From an uncultured Pseudomonadota bacterium (GTDB taxonomy: Bacteria; Myxococcota; UBA796): a stretch of DNA of 10,634 nucleotides. The stretch spans positions 1 through 10,634 of the forward strand of contig CAJWHX010000079.1 in assembly GCA_913040875.1 (NCBI GenBank), in the 5' to 3' direction. The notes below the pieces were generated by a model. That model made no database searches, was not told the origin of the DNA, and saw only the letters and a program-made list of their open reading frames with translations. Position numbers and translations under genes: made by a program. Below are positions 6,828 through 10,634 of this stretch, in pieces (positions within the stretch are counted from its first letter, which is position 1; every line of letters begins with the position of its first letter).

Positions 6828-8987
6828 ATGCACAGCACCTTCACCATTCTATTACAAGGACTTCTCACCCAAAGTGCGTTCGCAAACCCAAACTATGATG
6901 GCCCCGAAATCTCACATCAGTTTTCGACAGCACGACCAAATACGTTGACGGTATGTGATGAAGAACGGTTCAACACCTCGATTGAAGTCTACAAAATGTG
7001 TACGAAAGCACAACAAGCTGCTGAAAACTTTGCCGAACAGTTTGCCGGTCAAGAAGGTGCCATCCAAGGCTATCTACGAGGGTACACATGGGGTTTATAC
7101 AGTTCGACGACAGTGACTCAAGACAGTGAACGGTGGATGGCTGTCGGGTTACAAGAGGTGGATACGCTGAGCCAATATTGGAAACCTGCAATGACCGAAG
7201 GCGCTACAGTTGGGGCACAGAAGGGTTCTCAATCCGCAAATGAAGAAGTGGTTCAGCGGTTTCGTAAAGCGGTCAATACAACTTCGTTTCCCAGTTCATC
7301 ATTCTCGGTCCCTTCTTCTGACTATGAACCCAAAAGCAATGCCTACATCATTTTTGTACGGAAAGACTCACCAATTCCAACCGCGGAAGCATTGTTAAAT
7401 TCCGATGAATTCCAGCGTCCTGTACCCATATTCGAGTCGATCAACGGCACACCATTTGTTGAAAGGAGTCAAACCCCAGTAGCATTCTGGTATAGCAATG
7501 AAACCACAAATACATATGTAAATGAGACCGGAACCTATGCATTGAACACTGAAGTTTGGTCATCGATGAACCGGGCTTTCAACGTATGGAAAAACCATCC
7601 CTACTTCACTGACGACGTTGCCGTATACTCTCGATTTGTCAATACAGGAGAACGTACCGGTGCACCTGCATCTGAAGGCACCGTAGACGACACGAAACTC
7701 GGTCTACTCATGTCCGACTTATACGAAGTGGTATTCCAAGTCAATTACGAACACTGGGCCAATTATTACTTCTCTAAATCCTTTCAACAGCAGTTAAACA
7801 ACGGCCAACTGGCTGGTGAGCGCTTGGGTAAAGACATCGGTAGTCAAATTGCGATAGAGCGAGGTCTTGAACAGGCTTTCAACGACAGATTTATCGCAGA
7901 GGGACGTGCAGCATACCAAGACTCCTACCACGATGCGTACACAAATACATTTTACGACACCTATGATGACTACGCCAAAACACCACACTTAGAACTCAGT
8001 ATTGATCGGGTGATCGGAACTGTCGATGACGGTATCATTCAGCCAGGGGAACCCATTCAGTTGGAGTACCGCATCACCAATATTGGAGGGGTATCAGCCA
8101 CTGGGGATATCAATGTCAAGGGATCTATCCAAAACCAAACAACGCAACGGACGACAAGAATCATGGCGTTGACATCCGAACAACGAACCACAGCCATCAT
8201 CGCCGATATCGACCCTCGCTTGCAGGCTCGAGACAAAGCCACCATCAAAATGACCATTAACGATACCAGTGCCAGCATTGAGCAAGTCGTGAACCGTTTG
8301 GTGGAGATTGTGACCCAAGACATCAACATTGATACTTTAAAGGGATCTGGACAAATCGCAATCACAGCCAAAAATCTATCCACCAAACCCACTAGAGGAG
8401 ACGTCTCTGCCACCCTAAGCATTGATGAACAGTCAATTTCACTCTCCGTCGGACCCATCTCAGCTGGAAAGACAAAGACCATTCGGTTGGACATTTCCGA
8501 TCTGAACCCATTGACCATTATTGAAGGAAAACAGAAGGCGTCCGTTACGCTGTACCACAAGAGTGAAGCGATGGATACACAATCGGTCTCGATTCAATCA
8601 CAGAATCCCAACCAAGAACTCATTCAGTACTTTGATCAAATGGTGAACGGTCGAGGATCGATTCCGTCTACAGTAGCCATGCCCGATCAAATAGACGCCA
8701 TCATGGCTTCCATTGTTAGAAGCAACAGAAGTGAAGTGGCTCAACACAACAGTCCAAGTGCCACAAACATCTTTCGGAAGACACCTGGAGAAACCTATGT
8801 CGGGATACTTTCGCAGACATTTTCCAGTCACAACCAATCCGAGTTCGCTGTCGAATACTATGACAAACTAGCGCGTATGCTCATCAAAGAAACCTCTCAG
8901 TTCAATCCATTTCTCGGGATGTCTCCAAAACGTAAACACTATCGAAAATTGGTGCGCTCATTCGCTAAGGATTCAGCGTTAAAGTAA
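6828..8987 (+). CDS. Exported protein of unknown family with tetrad-periodic helices and two beta-sandwich-like regions
   Basis: I do not recognise the family. The protein has 719 residues from the ATG at 6828, with a signal peptide of about 19 residues ending in AFA. A GGA sits 7 nt upstream; a TTG four codons earlier has no such site. The N-terminal part has Gly every fourth residue (GAIQGYLRGYTWG at about 77-89; GATVGAQKGSQ at about 125-135). A third block at about 330-383 runs in tetrads whose first residue is mostly Gly/Ala/Ser/Thr and whose second becomes Tyr/Phe (AFND, AYQD, SYHD, AYTN, TFYD, TYDD), predicting one long helix. Residues about 387-480 and 500-591 look like Ig/CARDB-type beta domains (DDGIIQPGEPIQLEYRITN; VSATLSIDEQSISL and ISAGKTKTIRLDI). 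The C-terminal 120 residues are helical and end in a basic segment. No catalytic motif is evident. It is probably secreted or periplasmic; the role is unknown. The stop lies 23 nt from the convergent stop at 9011. Confidence 0.85.
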   Translation: MHSTFTILLQGLLTQSAFANPNYDGPEISHQFSTARPNTLTVCDEERFNTSIEVYKMCTKAQQAAENFAEQFAGQEGAIQGYLRGYTWGLYSSTTVTQDSERWMAVGLQEVDTLSQYWKPAMTEGATVGAQKGSQSANEEVVQRFRKAVNTTSFPSSSFSVPSSDYEPKSNAYIIFVRKDSPIPTAEALLNSDEFQRPVPIFESINGTPFVERSQTPVAFWYSNETTNTYVNETGTYALNTEVWSSMNRAFNVWKNHPYFTDDVAVYSRFVNTGERTGAPASEGTVDDTKLGLLMSDLYEVVFQVNYEHWANYYFSKSFQQQLNNGQLAGERLGKDIGSQIAIERGLEQAFNDRFIAEGRAAYQDSYHDAYTNTFYDTYDDYAKTPHLELSIDRVIGTVDDGIIQPGEPIQLEYRITNIGGVSATGDINVKGSIQNQTTQRTTRIMALTSEQRTTAIIADIDPRLQARDKATIKMTINDTSASIEQVVNRLVEIVTQDINIDTLKGSGQIAITAKNLSTKPTRGDVSATLSIDEQSISLSVGPISAGKTKTIRLDISDLNPLTIIEGKQKASVTLYHKSEAMDTQSVSIQSQNPNQELIQYFDQMVNGRGSIPSTVAMPDQIDAIMASIVRSNRSEVAQHNSPSATNIFRKTPGETYVGILSQTFSSHNQSEFAVEYYDKLARMLIKETSQFNPFLGMSPKRKHYRKLVRSFAKDSALK

Positions 8988-8991
8988 CCCT

Positions 8992-9010
8992 TCGATCCTG
9001 ACAGGATCGA
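8992..9010. terminator. Hairpin between convergent genes, possible bidirectional terminator
   Basis: TCGATCCTG and CAGGATCGA form a perfect 9-bp inverted repeat around a single A; as RNA this folds to an 8-bp stem with a 3-nt GAC loop. It lies exactly between the two convergent stops (8987 and 9011), where a shared terminator is expected. No strong T run follows on either strand (only CATTT on the plus side), so intrinsic efficiency is doubtful. Confidence 0.55.
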
Positions 9011-10634
9011 TCATTTCATCCACAATGAGATTGTGTAGTTCGAAACCTGACTGACCGAACAAGGAGCAGCACCACCTTGCTGGACGTTCTGCCAAGCACA
9101 AGAACTCATCCGTATCGAACAATATTGTCCAGAATTGTTTTGTCCAATACCATACGAGCAATTCCCTTGCGTATAACTTGAGATTGGTTGATTAAAAGTG
9201 GCATTGGTGTAGGCGATTCCGCAATCCGTATCCAGTGGAATATTGGTAGACCCATAGGAACCAATGAGATTCAACCAATTGATCACACATGCGGGTTTGA
9301 ACCACGTGTAGTCTTGTATGGACCCATTGACGGATGTACTCACGATTCTCCAAGCCACATCGGGCGCAAACCGCTGAATCTTATCGTTCCCGTATCGAAA
9401 GGTACCATCTGGATCGAACCCAATATTCAAATTGATATCTTGGTCTGTCAGCGTAAACTGCTCAGAAGGAACTTGGCGTCCTGCAAGCGTCCATCCACCT
9501 CCCTCTGTTGTCATGTCACAGTAGACTTCAAACGGGTCGTTCAACTGCTCTGGATCCACTTCATAAATGCCATCCCCTGTTGACAAACCATTGTCCAAAA
9601 TCATCGCACAGTCTTCGCACATTTGAATACTACCATCACCATCATCACAATCTTCTCCATTGGAAACTGAGTCGTTGACTGGACAGCCAGTAAACTCGGT
9701 AGTGGGATCACCAAACCCATCACCATCCGAATCGGTGTAAAATGGACCAAGAGAATTCCCTTCGTCAATCTGACCATCACAATTGTTATCCGCACCATCG
9801 CAAACATCCATTGCCAGTGGATTGATGTACTGATCGGTATCATCACAATCATCTGCGTTGAGTACTTGATTCACAGAAGGAGAACAAGCCAAATCAATGT
9901 TGCCGGCATCGCCATATCCGTCTCCGTCTAAATCTGCATAGACCACGTCACTCGGTTGATAGATCACTGCCAAATCATCATCATCTGCCATCCCATCACA
10001 ATCGTTGTCGACACCATCGCACATTTCGAGCGCAGTTGTGTTGACAGAAGGATTGGTATCATCGCAGTCTGAGCTATCACCAACATAGCCTGTGGGAGCC
10101 TGACAAGCTGTTGTTGTAAATTGTGTCCCTCCAAAACCATCTTGGTCATAATCAAGGTACCACGTAGATCCATTGGCTACCCCACCATCCTGATCATCAC
10201 TGAGTCCATTGCAATTGTTGTCCACGCCACCATCACAAACTTCTGCTGCATCCGGTGAGATGGAAATGTCTGTATCATCACAATCTAGATTGTTCGCAAC
10301 GTAGTCAGATGGAGCAGAACAAGCCAGCACCCCTATTCCGGCACCGTAGCCATCTAAGTCATCATCAAAGAACCACAAGGACGATCCAATCGCACCGGTT
10401 TCATCTGTTTGCCCATCGCAATTGTTGTCGGCTCCATCACACTCTTCCATGTCGGAAGGCGATACGGTTCCATCCGAGTCATCACAATCGTCTGAATTTT
10501 CTACTGTTCCAGGTGGCCGAGTGCATGACTCAACCTCTACGGCTGGATTTCCGTAGCCGTCCATGTCTTGATCTGCATAGTAAACGGTCGTCACATCCTC
10601 ATCCACCGACTCATCACAATCATTGTCTACGCCG
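9011..10634 (-). CDS. Surface protein with MopE-type metal-binding repeats and a fibrinogen-like C-terminal module; 5' end outside the window
   Basis: The frame stays open to the right edge (540 residues visible); the GTG at 10606 reads as an internal Val, so the true start lies beyond the window. The visible N-terminal 340 residues hold five units of roughly 60-75 residues. Each contains a D.D.DG(Y/F)G calcium-loop-like motif, a DCDD motif, and (in four, plus a partial one at the edge) a CDG..(D)NNC(D/N)G..D(D/E) motif, the pattern of the MopE-like putative metal-binding family. The last 200 residues begin CAMILDNGLSTGDGIYEVDP and contain FEVYCDMTTEGGGWTLAGR, the signature of fibrinogen-related domains, followed by several Cys (NCSYG, YCSIRMSSCAW, APCSV). 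Metal-bound repeats probably make a rigid stalk that presents the terminal module, which in this fold usually binds glycans or proteins; that role is inferred. The usual fibrinogen C-terminal motifs are hard to see, so the module is a diverged or shortened version. Confidence 0.88.
   Translation of the reverse strand, partial: GVDNDCDESVDEDVTTVYYADQDMDGYGNPAVEVESCTRPPGTVENSDDCDDSDGTVSPSDMEECDGADNNCDGQTDETGAIGSSLWFFDDDLDGYGAGIGVLACSAPSDYVANNLDCDDTDISISPDAAEVCDGGVDNNCNGLSDDQDGGVANGSTWYLDYDQDGFGGTQFTTTACQAPTGYVGDSSDCDDTNPSVNTTALEMCDGVDNDCDGMADDDDLAVIYQPSDVVYADLDGDGYGDAGNIDLACSPSVNQVLNADDCDDTDQYINPLAMDVCDGADNNCDGQIDEGNSLGPFYTDSDGDGFGDPTTEFTGCPVNDSVSNGEDCDDGDGSIQMCEDCAMILDNGLSTGDGIYEVDPEQLNDPFEVYCDMTTEGGGWTLAGRQVPSEQFTLTDQDINLNIGFDPDGTFRYGNDKIQRFAPDVAWRIVSTSVNGSIQDYTWFKPACVINWLNLIGSYGSTNIPLDTDCGIAYTNATFNQPISSYTQGNCSYGIGQNNSGQYCSIRMSSCAWQNVQQGGAAPCSVSQVSNYTISLWMK

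Noticed and set aside
8057..8560. 167-codon minus-strand frame opposite the 719-residue protein
   Set aside because: It is a shadow frame opposite a coherent long gene; the translation is Cys/Met/Val-rich without recognisable motifs.
9011..10606. A start codon (GTG) at 10606 for the MopE/fibrinogen-like gene
   Set aside because: The frame continues to the edge with another repeat motif (NDCDESVDED), so this GTG is an internal Val and the gene is incomplete.

Overview
The window looks like a piece of a Gram-negative bacterial genome of moderate GC (mid-40s percent by eye). Its surface-protein repertoire (MopE-type Asp/Cys metal-binding repeats, a lipoprotein fusing tandem Ig-like repeats to a SUMF1/FGE fold, a fibrinogen-like C-terminal module, signal-peptide proteins of unknown family) is typical of Myxococcota and related former deltaproteobacterial lineages. 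That placement is an inference from domain style; no rRNA, tRNA or other marker gene is present.

Layout. Positions 1-~355 hold an internal piece of an ABC-transporter solute-binding protein that stops being recognisable at about 350-360. A second plus-strand frame then starts abruptly with no start codon (362-1129) and encodes a MopE-repeat plus DUF285 surface protein. This looks like a chimeric join or a rearrangement. From 1169 to 6650 four genes lie on the minus strand. In transcription order they are a YceI-family exported protein (6650-6024), a short MotA/TolQ/ExbB-like membrane protein (5927-5367), an exported protein with a TPR-like region, a PEGA-like strand and two C-terminal membrane helices (5211-4108), and, overlapping it by 7 nt, a 981-residue lipoprotein with seven Ig-like repeats and a SUMF1 domain (4114-1169). 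Divergent from yceI is a plus-strand gene (6828-8987) for a 719-residue exported protein of unknown family with tetrad-periodic Gly/Ala and aromatic segments. Converging on it from the right edge is a minus-strand gene (10634-9011, 5' end outside the window) for a protein with MopE-type repeats and a fibrinogen-like module. A perfect 9-bp inverted repeat sits between these two convergent stops.

Function. Almost everything here is predicted to act in or outside the cell envelope. The clearest functional unit is the overlapping pair at 5211-1169, whose products are probably made together and may act together at the envelope. Upstream of the pair are two adjacent dyads, next to the ribosome binding site. 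I did not find a defence system, mobile element, CRISPR array or biosynthetic cluster. The most noteworthy items are the probable chimeric junction near 355, the Ig7-SUMF1 lipoprotein lacking the formylglycine-enzyme cysteines, the unusual MotA-like protein, and the unknown 719-residue protein with its periodic helix.
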